A stretch of DNA of 64,000 nucleotides from positions 65,023 through 129,022 of the forward strand of contig NW_025942356.1 in assembly GCF_000764305.2 (NCBI RefSeq), given 5' to 3'. The notes below the pieces were generated by a model. The model did no database searches. It had not been told where the DNA came from and was given only the letters and a program-made list of their open reading frames with translations. Below, in pieces: positions 49,101 to 60,314 of the stretch. This stretch comes from Hyalella azteca. Lineage: Eukaryota > Arthropoda > Malacostraca > Amphipoda > Hyalellidae. The position numbers were made by a program, and so were the translations under genes. Numbering within the stretch: the first letter of the stretch is position 1; every line of letters begins with the position of its first letter.

Positions 49101-50534
49101 TATTTTATGATTTCTTTATTTTAGTTGGAATGCCATTTTAGTTGGAATGCCTTCTCAATTTTGGTTGGAATGCCATCGACACTTATTATAAAATGATTTT
49201 TATATCACTGTCTGGTACCAATTGCACTCACCTTGAGATTAATCAAAATTTTTTTTCTGATATCTCGAGAAAATTTGAAGTTTATGTGTGTGTGTTTTTT
49301 GCCGCCTGTGTCGCTGTCAGCAACAAGTTTATAACGTGTAAAATTTTACAGGCAAAACAATGAATATTAAAAGAGAAATCAACTGAAAAAAGCTCTCTGG
49401 ATTATAGTGGGTGGGTGGAAGTCAAGGAAAGGGGAGGGTGGAAATGGAGTGTGGGGAGAGGACGATGAGGGTGAGAAGGGGAATGGACTCCACCATCATA
49501 AAGTTGTGTAATGTAAGAACTCTTCAGTGGATTTTTGCAGCGCTAGAATTCTTGCTAATTTTTTTCCGAACAAATTAGTTGGAAATGCTTTAATATTGAA
49601 GTATTGATAAGCAGCGGAAACGAACCATTCGTATTTCGATCGGCCGTGTTTCAAATACCTACTATGTCTTATTACATCCTATAACGCTGGTGCAGCTGAT
49701 TCTACAAAGCTGTTGCTGTTAGTGCTATAACTCTGCTGCTGTTAGCGCTATAACTCTGCTGGTGTTAGCGCTATAACACTGTTGCTGTTAGCGCTATAAA
49801 TCTGCTGCTGTTATCGCTATAACTCTGCTGCTGTTAGCACTATAACTCTGTTGCTGTTAGTGCTATAACTCTGTTACTGTTACAGTTAATGACATAACGC
49901 TGGTACAGTTGATGACATAACGCTGGTACAGTTGACGGCATAACGCTGGTGGCAGGACAGAGAGCGTAGCCGCGAGTCACGCACGACTTGTAGCTCTGTT
50001 GGTGCGCTCTCTGTTTGATGCGGTCTCTGCGCTCTGCTCTGGTCTCTGTTACAACCCCTGCTCTGATCAGCACACTCTGTATTGGGCTTTCTGCTCTGCG
50101 TGTTCTGTCTGCGAAGTTTTACGTGCATATGCATTGTCATTTAATTGCTAAATCAATCTTGAATTAGCGTAAAAATTGCGTCTGCTTCCATTATTTTGAG
50201 CAATTTTGCCTGAAAAATGAATAAATTTTGGTTCGTCGTATCTATAACTTTACCTTCAATCGTCTATAATAATCTCTGTACTTATAGTATAATAATAAGC
50301 ATATACTCATTATTCATCTGAGCATCTCAGCATTGACTGTGGTGCTCATGTGAGTGATGGTGACTTCAACGCTGCGTGAGTAATGATCCAACGGCCATCA
50401 CTCATCGGTCGGTGAATGTCAACATCATGACACTCATGCTTGAAGCTTGACTCACCTTGAGCGTGCTGATCCAGCAGCATGAGCATGATGGCTACATGCA
50501 TCAGCATGGTTGACCACTTCTTTGTCGTCAGCAT
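38956..50534 (-). CDS. CDA-C: group I chitin deacetylase-like protein (serpentine/vermiform type), catalytic residues missing
   Basis: The exons are 1 50456-50534, 2 45106-45226, 3 41503-41633, 4 40350-40499 and 5 38956-40109. All phases match and give 544 residues, the usual length for insect group I CDAs. Order: signal peptide MLTTKKWSTMLMHVAIMLML; CBM14 (LCRGRDSEEYFRLSAGDDC, then RDVVRC, FDVDRQVCDW); linker RPRKIKPLLVTEEPLC; LDLa ending DCDDGSDENTC; CE4-like domain with ECFCSVDGTRIPGD, SHKYTNYSAVQELHRKGHE, RAPYLRVGGN, LYFRMPHKC, LGLHFHASW and YPWLLDPTGDG. Motif 1 is ITFSGAIN where active enzymes have TFDD. Motif 2 reads HEIAVFSISN where HSxxH is expected. Motif 3 and the late His are kept. 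Group I proteins shape chitin in trachea and cuticle; here binding without deacetylation is inferred. Intron 2 contains sequencing adapters. Confidence 0.92.
40350..40499 (-). CDS. CDA-C exon 4: LDLa domain
   Basis: The acceptor ATCCCCCCAG precedes PRKIKPLLVTEEPLC, then ACGSGVCVAKELFCDGKPDC, with the donor G/GTGAGT in phase 1. A tandem array abuts the acceptor. Confidence 0.92.
40506..40707 (-). repeat. 15-16-bp array abutting CDA-C exon 4 acceptor
   Basis: The minus-strand unit is CATCATCTGTCCTCA, ~13 copies. It is pyrimidine-rich and runs up to CACATCCCCCCAG at the splice site. Confidence 0.9.
40790..41403. repeat. ~45-bp array in CDA-C intron 3, ~13 copies
   Basis: The unit contains ACTCCTAATCACTAACACAA and GCCATGTCTGCTGATTAA. 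It occupies the middle of the intron between exons 3 and 4. Confidence 0.92.
41404..41509 (-). repeat. 13-bp array seeded at CDA-C exon 3 donor, seven copies
   Basis: The minus-strand unit is CTTGAGAGTGAGA. The exon ends CTTGAGA at GTGAGA, so the real splice site is the first of seven identical donors spaced 13 bases apart. Confidence 0.92.
41503..41633 (-). CDS. CDA-C exon 3: second part of CBM14
   Basis: The acceptor GCATGACAG completes Arg and opens CDRSGRSGPSRLAAVRCPNG. The exon continues LAFDVDRQVCDWKTKVRNC and ends DRLE in phase 1 at A/GTGAGA. The donor is the first unit of a tandem array. Confidence 0.9.
42484..42666. repeat. CCCGTATAACATAACATAA repeat, misplaced copy
   Basis: Repeat of CCCGTATACATGACCCGTAT bounded by a single N on the left and a sequencing adapter on the right. 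The same repeat occurs at 43395-43513. Confidence 0.85.
42667..42704. other. Nextera mate-pair junction adapter (contaminant)
   Basis: Two facing Tn5 mosaic ends, CTGTCTCTTATACACATCT followed by its reverse complement, form the 38-bp circularisation junction. This is library-derived, not genomic. Confidence 0.97.
43140..43370. repeat. GTGAGACTTTTTGGAGAAAT array
   Basis: About nine units of ~20-35 bp in intron 2 of CDA-C. Confidence 0.9.
43395..43513. repeat. CCCGTATACATGACC array
   Basis: About four units combining CCCGTATACATGACC and CCGTATAACATAACATAA. It is the likely genomic source of the copy at 42484. Confidence 0.9.
44644..44777. repeat. CAACACAACAACAC repeat, misplaced copy
   Basis: Bounded by the N at 44643 and the adapter at 44778. 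It matches the large array at 46664-47282. Confidence 0.85.
44778..44815. other. Nextera mate-pair junction adapter (contaminant)
   Basis: Same 38-bp double mosaic end as at 42667-42704. Confidence 0.97.
45106..45226 (-). CDS. CDA-C exon 2: first part of CBM14
   Basis: The acceptor AACCCCTCAG precedes SERHPRQSSNATTTEQLC, then RGRDSEEYFRLSAGDDC and RDVV, ending in phase 2 at AG/GTGCGG. NAT is a potential N-glycosylation site. Confidence 0.9.
46172..46505. repeat. 167-bp tandem duplication
   Basis: ATTATGTTTCAGAAAGTTTA starts both copies (46172 and 46339), and both end in ACACTCAGAGGAATGTA. Few differences. Confidence 0.9.
46664..47282. repeat. CAACACAACAACACACCAA array (~600 bp)
   Basis: Low-complexity A/C repeat with ACACCAACA, ACAACAACA and CCAAACAACA variants. 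The minus-strand frames rich in Cys, Val and Leu are repeat products. Confidence 0.95.
47535..47755. repeat. GGGTAATTATTAAT array
   Basis: About twelve degenerate ~14-bp units in intron 1 of CDA-C. Confidence 0.85.
48410..48605. repeat. ~24-bp minisatellite, eight copies
   Basis: The unit is AACATCTGGTATCATCAAGC plus ATGAC or ATGGC. Confidence 0.92.
48844..48856. promoter_or_regulatory. Heat-shock-element-like motif
   Basis: TTCTGGAAACTTC fits the alternating TTC..GAA..TTC consensus. A second GAAGCTTC lies at 48809. No gene start is nearby, so it may be chance. Confidence 0.25.
49690..49940. repeat. ~21-23-bp array, then 24-bp array
   Basis: GCTGTTAGCGCTATAACTCT units grade into GTTGATGACATAACGCTGGT units, in intron 1 of CDA-C. 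Confidence 0.9.
50456..50534 (-). CDS. CDA-C exon 1: start codon and signal peptide
   Basis: The ATG opens a 26-codon frame with the hydrophobic core MLMHVAIMLMLL. It ends in phase 1 at AAG/GTGAGT, which fits exon 2. An acceptor-like TTTTAG lies 12 bases before the ATG, so an upstream non-coding exon is possible. Confidence 0.8.
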
Positions 50535-52610
50535 AATAATGTAGGGCTAAAATGTATGGCTCAAATTTGGAGCTCAAATGTGGGACCAAAATTTGGGACT
50601 CAAATGTGGGGTTCAAAATGTATAAGGCAGAAGGAGCGAATTGCAAAATTTTTTTTCTTACCAAAAAAGCCAATTTTGAATAGAAATCATAATTATTTTC
50701 AAAATTTTCACCAATAAGATTCAACTGATAAAATCTAGGAAAATTTCATTTCGTTTTCTTATTTAGTTTCAGAATGAAGAAGTTTGTATCTAAATTACAG
50801 TTGATTTATCTGAATTTATAACTTTAAAATTGTTCACGGAATTGCAGGAATGGAAGTTTAAAATCAATAATCTGAAACTGGCATATTGATAATGTTTAAT
50901 AAGAAATTATTTCTCGAAAACATGCATAAGACATTAATGTTGGCTGCCACAAACGTCGAGAACAGACACTAGTTCGTCATTTCCCTTTCACTTTTTAACC
51001 TAATTATAATCATTCCTCATTCCCTTTTCGCTCTTGTATGAGGAATGTATAATGAATATGTATGATCAACTGCTGCTTCCATATCAAAACAACTCGGCAG
51101 GCAAGCATTCTTCTTTCATTGCGTCTAAGAACAAACCCTGAACCGAACCTCGAATATATCTTCAGTAAAACTTAAAGAAGTAACTTCGACTCACTTTATG
51201 AAAAAAGTCACTGCCATCAGAAGGTGTTACGCTATAGAAATGTAATATCATTAAGTGCGAGCAGTTTTACAAGTATTTATTTGTTTATAATTTGTTCATC
51301 TAAAATCTCGTATTAGTGGTCAGCGCTTATTTAGGGCCCGTTTGCTTGATAATATTTCGCTTCAATAGAATTTTACAAAGTTTGCGTCCCTTTCAATAAC
51401 CACATTACATAAGAGTGTGGTGAAACTTACTCTAGGTACCTACTATGGAGAGTGAGTACATTCTACACTTAATTAACAATGTCGTGCGCATTGCTGATTT
51501 TCATGCACCCAATGAGGAGCCAACATTTCATATTGTATTAAAATAAAGCGTCGCGCTGGTAAATTTGATTACAGGAAACTTGTCAACGTGAATAACTCAA
51601 ATGGCTTAATAAATTTATACGTATTAATGAATGGGGACGAATTCACCAGCAATACTAAAACTAAAAAAAATTATACCAGTTTCAGGATTTTGGTTTTGAC
51701 TGATCGGTGTTCTAGAGATTCAAAGTTCGTGGTTAATTCAACGAAATGCTGATTAGTTACAGAGTTCGGAAAATCACCGCATAAAGTTCACGAGTACGAG
51801 AAATGAAATGCACCTCAGTCATCCCCACCCACGCGATTAGCCCTGCAAAGTTCGCGTGACTCCAACACGTGGCGTCACATTTGCGACTCCTCGCCTCCGC
51901 TCTCCCGCCCTGTTATATACGCTGTCAAATTTACGTTGCCACCGCCGTTGCCACCCCCGTTGCCACTTCTGTTGCCATTACCGTTGCGAGTTCTAGATCC
52001 ACTGTTGCCGGCGCTGGATTAGTTGGCGTGGAAAGCCACGCTACCGAACAGCGAAAGATTTTCACTTTCACTGGCCAGCGCTCGGCCGTGAAAAACGAAC
52101 CCTTCGTTCTGTGTCTTATGGACCTGAACGCGCGGAAATACAAACGCGTTTTTCAGAAAATTATAGCAGAGATGAGTCAGTGGATTTTACTGTTGAAAGT
52201 TAAGGATCCCATTAAAAAGAAATGGTATCAGGAGGTCTACTAACATTAATCGTAAACTTGGAGGCTTTAGACATCAATGGTAGAGGATGGCGAGAGGGAT
52301 CTTGAATGATTGATAATCTACTTATGTACTTAATTCATTTATATTAGTTCAGTGTAATCCCCTGTTACTGAAAAAATTAGAAAGTCTAATGGAACGTAAA
52401 CTAACAAACACCCCATAGCCTATTGATGTGGAACAGTACTCATCGTAAGCAATAATTTCTAACAGGTCGATTTGTTATCAAATTGAACTAATTCAAATTT
52501 TCCTGGTAGAGCTGTTCTCATGCAGAAAGGCTCCCTCGTTCTGACTTTTTGCAAGTTTCCAGTAAAACAAAATCATGGCCGAAAGTGCAGCGACGTTAGC
52601 AAGCCTCATT
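50535..52610. other. Upstream flank of CDA-C, no gene recognised
   Basis: It includes short CTCAAATGTGGGAC repeats (50540-50615), a 12-bp GTTGCCACC array (51938-51990) beside the candidate TATA box, and a plus-strand open frame (51869-52243) with no recognisable domain. Confidence 0.45.
51913..51919 (-). promoter_or_regulatory. Possible TATA box for CDA-C
   Basis: TATATAA on the minus strand at the edge of a GC-rich block is a candidate core promoter for a non-coding first exon spliced to 50545. No initiator or firm donor is seen. Confidence 0.28.
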
Positions 52611-52613
52611 TCC

Positions 52614-53190
52614 CTTTTAACATTCTATATCATTTCACTCTTAATATGCTATTTCATTTCACTTTTAACATGCTATCTCATTTCCCTTTTAAACCTGCTC
52701 TCTCAATTCCTTTTCAACATGCTATCTCATTTAAATTTTAACATGCTATCTTATATCCCTTTTGATATGCTATCTCATTTCCCTTTTAACATGCTAAATA
52801 ATTTTTTTCTCTTTTAACATGCTTTCTCAATTCCCTCTAATATCTCATTTTTCTTTTTAACATGCTATCTCATTTCCCTATTAACATGCTATATCATTTC
52901 CCTTTTAACATGCGGCCTCATTTCCCTTTTAACATGCTATCTCATTTCACTTTTAACATGCTATAACATTTCCCTTTTAACATGCTATTTCAGTTCCCTT
53001 TTGACATGCTATCTCATTTCCCTTTTGACATGCTATCTCATTTCCCTTTTGACATGCTATCTCATTTCCCTTTTAACATTCTATATCTTTTCCCTTTTAA
53101 CATGCCATTTCAGTTCCCTTTTAACATGCTATCTCATTTAACTTATAGCATGCGACCTCATTACACTTTTAAACATGCTCTCTCACTTCA
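52614..53190. repeat. ~24-bp minisatellite, ~23 copies
   Basis: The unit is CATGCTATCTCATTTCCC plus TTTTAA, with point variants. Confidence 0.95.
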
Positions 53191-53199
53191 TTTCTAAAC

Positions 53200-53650
53200 A
53201 TGGCCTGCTTATCGCAGCATGGCCTGCTTATCGCAGCATGGCCTGCTTATCGCAGCATGGCTCGCTTATCGCAGCATGGCCTGCTTATCGCANAGCATGG
53301 CCCGCCTTATTATCGTAGCATGGCCCGCTTATCGTTGCATGGTCCGCTTAATTATCGCAGCATGGCCCGCCTTATTATCGTAGCACGGCCCGCTTATCGT
53401 TGCATGGCCCGCTTAATTATCGCAGCATGGCCCGCCTTATTATCGTAGCATGGCCCGCTTATCGTTGCATGGTCCGCTTAATTATCGCAGCATGGCCCGC
53501 CTTATTATCGTAGCACGGCCCGCTTATCGTTGCATGGCCCGCTTAATTATCGCAGCATGGCCCGCCTTATTATCGTAGCATGGCCCGCTTATCGTTGCAT
53601 GGTCCGCTTATCGTTGCATGGCCCGCTTAATTATCGCAGCATGGCCCGCT
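53200..53650. repeat. ~20-bp GCATGGCCCGCTTATCG array with higher-order structure
   Basis: Units alternate TTATCGCAGCATGGCC, TTATCGTAGCATGG and TTATCGTTGCATGG, forming ~90-120-bp higher-order repeats. A single N lies at 53293. Confidence 0.92.
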
Positions 53651-54740
53651 TGTCGTTTCGAGAGATCTCCATGATTTAAGCGTCCCAGTTATCAACATTA
53701 ACCCAACAATCTCAAAGTCACAGCTCCCGTCTCATAGTCGCTATGAGTAGTCTTAATAAATATGAATTATGCGTAACTATAATTTCAATTCAAGCCAAAA
53801 CATTATGTCATTTTCCTCGCGCTTCGAAGGTTAGAATTTATAATAATTCAGCGAAAGTAGGCAAGTTCTTTGAGTTGCAGTATAATGTTTACTAACATTT
53901 CGTTACACATGTTCGTTGTTCAATGCATACATAGCAATTTTTTTATATAGAACAGCAAAACTTGCATGAACAGCAAAACTTGCTGTTCATGCATAGCAAT
54001 CATATTCGTTAAACTCAAATAGGCTGATAGTTTAATCTAATCATAATCTCAGAATGAGGCAGTTTACAGGAAATGTAATCAATTAATATATGCGCTAACA
54101 TTTAGTCTCTATCTTGTATAGGTGCAGATTCTGGATGAATAGCATTTCTTCATTAATATACATATTATACATAGGAGCATATCAGCTGCTCGGCTGCGTA
54201 TGTGCAATTTAGATTTTCTACCATTCGTCCTAATCATGCCTAATGCAGTTCCTCTTGCAATATATTTCAGTCCTCCATCAACTGCAAACAACTAAGAAAA
54301 CGTCCGGGGGATTCAGCCCCCTGACGGTTTTTTTTTAATTCAAGGCCCAACTCTAGCTAATAACTGTCTTGTAGTGTAATTTTTTTCAATTCTTCGTCAA
54401 TATCACGAAATAATAAATTTTTCCAGTTTTGCATTTCTTAGCCTTAGAGTCTCCGAGTTGATATCCGACGTTCATTTCCAACAAAACAATCTCACCTAGT
54501 CAATGAAGCTGGAATAACGTTGAATACGAATTGATTTCATTGAAAAAACGTTTATTAAATTTTGATTCAACATTAGATGCCGATAAGTAACGCAAGATTG
54601 ACTTAGGAATGCACTGCATGGTTTCGGTGAACACAACTTACTTCGAAAATTGAACCTGAATGCAAACAATAGAACCTGAATGCTGTCCTTCAGGCAACCT
54701 TGTGGACCTGCCTGATGCAGCTTCAGAGGAGGGTACACTT
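53651..54740. other. No gene recognised
   Basis: AT-rich, with a short inverted duplication (AACAGCAAAACTTGC) near 53952. No exon could be supported. Confidence 0.45.
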
Positions 54741-54744
54741 CAGG

Positions 54745-55030
54745 TTCTGATATGTTATAGCCTCAGCATATGTTTTAGCTTCAGCATATGTTATAGCCTC
54801 AGCATATATATTTCGCTTCAGCTTCAGACTTTGTCTCAGCCTCAGCATATGTTTAATTTCAGCTTCAATGCATTTTACAGCAGCTGTGTTACGTGTTACA
54901 GCAGCTGTGTTACACGTTACAGCAGCTGTGTTACGTGTTACAGCAGCTGTGTTACGTGTTACAGCAGCTGTGTTACGTGTTACAGCAGCTGTGTTACGTG
55001 TTACAGCAGCTGTGTTACGTGTTACAGCAG
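54745..55030. repeat. CAGCATATGTTATAGCCT repeats, then 21-bp CAGCTG array
   Basis: The second array, 54884-55030, has the unit GTTACAGCAGCTGTGTTACGT. It runs straight into the sequence gap, so its true length is unknown. Confidence 0.92.
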
Positions 55031-56024
55031 NNNNNNNNNNNNNNNNNNNNNNNNNNNNNNNNNNNNNNNNNNNNNNNNNNNNNNNNNNNNNNNNNNNNNN
55101 NNNNNNNNNNNNNNNNNNNNNNNNNNNNNNNNNNNNNNNNNNNNNNNNNNNNNNNNNNNNNNNNNNNNNNNNNNNNNNNNNNNNNNNNNNNNNNNNNNNN
55201 NNNNNNNNNNNNNNNNNNNNNNNNNNNNNNNNNNNNNNNNNNNNNNNNNNNNNNNNNNNNNNNNNNNNNNNNNNNNNNNNNNNNNNNNNNNNNNNNNNNN
55301 NNNNNNNNNNNNNNNNNNNNNNNNNNNNNNNNNNNNNNNNNNNNNNNNNNNNNNNNNNNNNNNNNNNNNNNNNNNNNNNNNNNNNNNNNNNNNNNNNNNN
55401 NNNNNNNNNNNNNNNNNNNNNNNNNNNNNNNNNNNNNNNNNNNNNNNNNNNNNNNNNNNNNNNNNNNNNNNNNNNNNNNNNNNNNNNNNNNNNNNNNNNN
55501 NNNNNNNNNNNNNNNNNNNNNNNNNNNNNNNNNNNNNNNNNNNNNNNNNNNNNNNNNNNNNNNNNNNNNNNNNNNNNNNNNNNNNNNNNNNNNNNNNNNN
55601 NNNNNNNNNNNNNNNNNNNNNNNNNNNNNNNNNNNNNNNNNNNNNNNNNNNNNNNNNNNNNNNNNNNNNNNNNNNNNNNNNNNNNNNNNNNNNNNNNNNN
55701 NNNNNNNNNNNNNNNNNNNNNNNNNNNNNNNNNNNNNNNNNNNNNNNNNNNNNNNNNNNNNNNNNNNNNNNNNNNNNNNNNNNNNNNNNNNNNNNNNNNN
55801 NNNNNNNNNNNNNNNNNNNNNNNNNNNNNNNNNNNNNNNNNNNNNNNNNNNNNNNNNNNNNNNNNNNNNNNNNNNNNNNNNNNNNNNNNNNNNNNNNNNN
55901 NNNNNNNNNNNNNNNNNNNNNNNNNNNNNNNNNNNNNNNNNNNNNNNNNNNNNNNNNNNNNNNNNNNNNNNNNNNNNNNNNNNNNNNNNNNNNNNNNNNN
56001 NNNNNNNNNNNNNNNNNNNNNNNN
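55031..56024. other. Assembly gap (994 N)
   Basis: Unknown bases flanked by two different tandem arrays. The gap size may be nominal. Confidence 1.
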
Positions 56025-56258
56025 CTCCCTCTCACCTCTCCCTCTCACCTCTCCCTCTCACCTCTCCCTCTCACCTCTCCCTCTCACCTCTCCCTCTCAC
56101 CTCTCCCTCTCGCCTCTCTCTCACCTCTCCCTCTCCCCTCTCTCTCTCACCTCTCCCTCCCCCCTCTCTGTCTCACCTCTCCCTCTCACCTCTCCCTCGC
56201 ACCTCTCCCTCGCACCTCTCCCTCGCACCTCTCCCTCTCACCTCTCCCTCTCACCTGC
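56025..56258. repeat. CTCTCCCTCTCAC array
   Basis: About 19 pyrimidine-only units of 13 bp, with minor variants. Confidence 0.95.
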
Positions 56259-56554
56259 CGGATTAAATTTTTAAAATGATATATAAATAGCTATAATTAA
56301 CTAGATGGTGGCTAGTCTATACATACATGATATCAATGCTGGAATAATTGGGCAGAATTTTCAACTTTTTACAAGTTTTCTTAATGACCACAGAATGATT
56401 AAAAGAATCCTGTTCCTTCTTTTAGAACAATGAACTTGCTAGTCTAACAATAATAGTCTATTCAATGTTTATGATCTTATTCATACTTTCGATTATGCTA
56501 CAATCTTGGACAAATAGCATTCTCTGGTCTTTAAACAAATTTTTTCAGGGAATA

Positions 56555-56635
56555 GATACCTACATCGACATACATATACCTGCATAGACATACATATATC
56601 TACATAGACATACATATACCTACATAGACATAGAA
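56555..56635. repeat. 20-bp TACATAGACATACATATACC array
   Basis: Four units. Confidence 0.85.
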
Positions 56636-56754
56636 GGCTATGTATATGGCGCCAGGCATTCAGTTGTGCTGTGTTTTGTGCTCCAGCGTCGCCCTGAGCG
56701 GCCTTGGCCACCGCCGCTCCAACCCCAGCCTGCGTCTGCCAAGCCGACAAGTTT

Positions 56755-57960
56755 TAAAGAAAACCAAGCTCCAAAGACAACGATCCGTCAAGCCACCAAG
56801 AAACTAATCCGTCAAGCCACCAATCTTGTGAGACAACAAGTTGTCAAGCCACCAAGTTCCCAAGACAACAATCTGTCAAGGCATCAAGCTTCCAAGACAA
56901 CGAGCCGTCAAGCCAGCCAGCTCCCAAGACAACAAACTGTCAAGCCACCATGTTCCCAAGACAACAAGCCGTCAAGCCAGCCAGCTCCCAAGACAACAAA
57001 CTGTCAAGGCATCAAGTTCCCAAGACAACAATCTGTCAAGGCATCAAGTTCCCAAGACAACAATCTGTCAAGCCACCAAGCTCCCAAGACAACGAGCCGT
57101 CAAGCCAGCCAGCTCCCAAGACAACAATCTGTCAAGACATCAAGTTCCCAAGACAACAATCTGTCAAGGCATCAAGTTCCCAAGACAACAATCTGTCAAG
57201 CCACCAAGCTCCCAAGACAACGAGCCGTCAAGCCAGCCAGCTCCCAAGACAACAATCTGTCAAGACATCAAGTTCCCAAGACAACAATCTGTCAAGGCAT
57301 CAAGTTCCCAAGACAACAATCTGTCAAGCCACCAAGCTTCCAAGACAACGAGCCGTCAAGCCAGCCAGCTCCCAAGACAACAATCTGTCAAGACATCAAG
57401 CTCCCAAGACAACAAGCCGTCAAGCCACCAAGTTCCCAAGACAACAAGCCACCAAGCCACCGAACCACCAAGCTCCAATGACAACGATCCGTCAAGCCAG
57501 CCAGCTCCCAAGACAACAATCTGTCAAGACATCAAGCTCCCAAGACAACAAGCCGTCAAGCCACCAAGTTCCCAAGACAACAAGCCACCAAGCCACCGAA
57601 CCACCAAGCTCCAATGACAACGATCCGTCAAGCCAGCCAGCTCCCAAGACAACAAGCCGTCAAGCCACCAAGTTCCCAAGACAACAAGCCACCAAGCCAC
57701 CGAACCACCAAGCTCCAATGACAACGATCCGTCAAGCCAGCCAGCTCCCAAGACAACAAGCCGTCAAGCCACCAAGTTCCCAAGACAACAAGCCACCAAG
57801 CCACCGAACCACCAAGCTCCAATGACAACGATCCGTCAAGCCAGCCAGCTCCCAAGACAACAAGCCGTCAAGCCACCAAGTTCCCAAGACAACAAGCTGT
57901 CAAGGCAATAAACCGGCAAGCCACCAAGCCGCTAATCGGTCAAGGCACCAGACCAGTCAG
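56755..57960. repeat. ~32-bp composite minisatellite, open in three frames
   Basis: Units such as AAGACAACAATCTGTCAAGG followed by CATCAAGTTCCC lack stops in all plus-strand frames. Because the period is not a multiple of three, all frames encode the same peptide rotated, so long frames are expected by structure. Just upstream, the ATG at 56648 opens a 53-codon frame with a signal-like start (MAPGIQLCCVLCSSVALSG). Whether any of it is translated is unknown. Confidence 0.9.
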
Positions 57961-58514
57961 GCTGCACACCCTAACAACCCAGATTGAAACATCTAATAAA
58001 CGCAGCTTTACTTACTAATTATGCGTATAACTTTACACTTCTAACTCTGTGAACTTTACACTTCTAACTCTCTAACTTTTTACACTTCTAACTAATTAAG
58101 TAACTTCTAAAACCAAGCCTTGAACGCGCTGCTACTGGCGATAATTCAGCTTCTTCACTTTGGTATCAATATCTGGATTCATGGTAGAGACAGATGAATC
58201 AGGGAACTTAATACTTTAATAATAACAATAATAATGATAATATAATAACTAAACTAACATATTAATAATAATAATAATAATAATAATTAAACTAACGTGC
58301 TTCTCTTGTCAGTGCAACAACAAAGCTAAGATGAAGAAAATATCCAGGTCATGCCACGGTTTGGGGAATGGCGATGTACAGCTGTGCACATTCGAGTATT
58401 ACAAGCAATAGGTTCTAATTTAATATAGAAAGAAATGAGTAATGAAAAGAATATTTATTTAGAGAAATATCCTACCAAATGCTTCCTCATTCAAAATTAT
58501 ATTTTGTGTGACAC

Positions 58515-58695
58515 TTAACCTGTAAACAAAGGCAATGTTAACCTGTAAATAATTCCATGATTTTAACCTGTTAACAAGGCCATGATTTTAACCTGGAAAC
58601 ATGACCGCTTTTAACCTGCAAACAAGGGCACTGAAAACCTGTAAAGAACGACACTGTTAACCTGTAAACAAGGGCACTGTTAACCTGTAAACATG
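58515..58695. repeat. ~22-bp AACCTGTAAACAAGGGCACTG array
   Basis: About seven degenerate units. Confidence 0.85.
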
Positions 58696-58811
58696 AGGGC
58701 GCTGCAGCCCTTCTCCGCCCACCAGCCCATAAGCGGGTTACCTGCTCATCACAAAAACAGGTGAACGCGCAGGCCCGCGAACCTGCTTACAATATCATAG
58801 AAGGTCACAGA

Positions 58812-59178
58812 AAATGTTAAATGCTTGTAATCCTAACAGACGGATTAAATTGCTTGCATGTAATCCTAAACGACGGATTAAATTGCTTGCATGTAATCCT
58901 AACAGAAGGATTAAATTGTTTGCATGGAATCCTAACAGACGGATTAAATTGTTTGCATGTAATCCTAACAGAAGGATTAAATTGTTTACATGTAATCCTA
59001 ACAGACGGATTAAATTGTTTGCATGTAATCCTAACAAACGGATTAAATTGCTTGCATGTAATCCTAACAGCCGGATTATATTGCTTGCGTAAAATCCTAA
59101 CAGACGGATTTATTTGCTTGCATATAATCCATGCAGACGGATTAAATTGATTGTATATATAATCCTAATAGGTGGATT
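58812..59178. repeat. 33-bp minisatellite with internal dyad, 11 copies
   Basis: Units contain AATCCTAACAGACGGATT, in which AATCC pairs with GGATT, plus AAATTGCTTGCATGT. Confidence 0.95.
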
Positions 59179-59179
59179 A

Positions 59180-60310
59180 AAGAGACCATGCAATACAATT
59201 TTTTATAAATTCATTTTTCCACGCCTATATGAATATTTTGTTGTCCAAAGTAGTCCAAAGTATAATAGATATTATGATGCGAGACATATTATAAAAAGGA
59301 GTTTTGATTAGTGAAATCACAAAATAAGAAATTAATTATTTCTTTAAATTGAAAATTAATTACAAAAAATGATTAGAACAACAACCATATTTATGATGTA
59401 GCCGTTTATGTAGCTTTATCATCATTTATAAATTAAGAACGAAAGTACGTTCAATAAGTATATACAATTCTACTCAACTGCTCTCCGAAGACTTAACGTT
59501 AGAAATGTTATAAATTTTCTATGAATTTTGTGCGCTATTAAAATGTAAAAAGAATGTGCTTAACATTAATGTACAGCCTAATGTCATCCGAATTTCTGCC
59601 ATATTGTTTCATTAATGTTCTCTGAATAACACATTAATGCTGACCGCATGTTCCCTTAATTGTAATTTAATGTCAGTGAATGAAAAACAACGGGAGTTTT
59701 GAGATTGTTTTCACGTTAGGCTGAGAAAAGCCACTGTAGAAGAAAGAGAAGCCTTATCATTTGACGGTGTATTAAACAACAGCGAATAAAATATGAAAAC
59801 TCCCCAAAAAAAAATATTAAAGAAAAAAATGAAGAAAGAAAAGTTAAAAACGAAAAAAATAAGGAAAAAGTGCTTCTGTTTTCATCGTTTGAAGGTACTT
59901 TATCATTCGAATAACTCGTGTAAATCTTCAGTCTTATTCGCGCACAACCGAGAAAATAGAGTGGAATCCAAGTTTCGTTGCCATGTATCGTGGTCTAAAA
60001 CTTATGATCAACTCTGCTCCTCGCCACCGCGAACAAATGTAATCTCGTGTTACATCCGGCGACGGAAGAATAATAATCTCTGAAAATGTATCAAACTTTT
60101 CACAGGTTGTGCTTTCTCTCTGTCAATCAAGCAAAGCCTAGGCTTTCCTTGCTGCCTAGACAACAAAACCAACTTCCATTTCTCGTCCGAGGCCGCGTGA
60201 TTTAACCAACTTTTGCTGTACAGTCACGTGATAAATAATTAATAATTATTTAATTAAAATTAAATAATTTATATTAAGGACATGCAATTAATCAACACAT
60301 CACCTAATAA
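59180..60310. other. No gene recognised
   Basis: AT-rich unique sequence. The lysine-rich frame near 59793 is an A-rich artefact. Confidence 0.45.
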
Positions 60311-60314
60311 CTTT

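Noticed and set aside
49941..50110. Possible extra CDA-C exon (ERRDRIKQRAHQQSYKSC frame)
   Set aside because: It is GC-richer and has an AG acceptor, but no donor gives the phase needed between exons 1 and 2, which already join perfectly. The sequence is a CAGAG-rich low-complexity run.
51869..52243. 124-codon plus-strand frame
   Set aside because: It begins in a GTTGCCACC repeat and shows no recognisable domain. It was left as unassigned sequence near a candidate promoter.
54660..56279. Very long open frames across 54660-56279
   Set aside because: They exist only because 994 Ns contain no stops. The flanks are tandem repeats.
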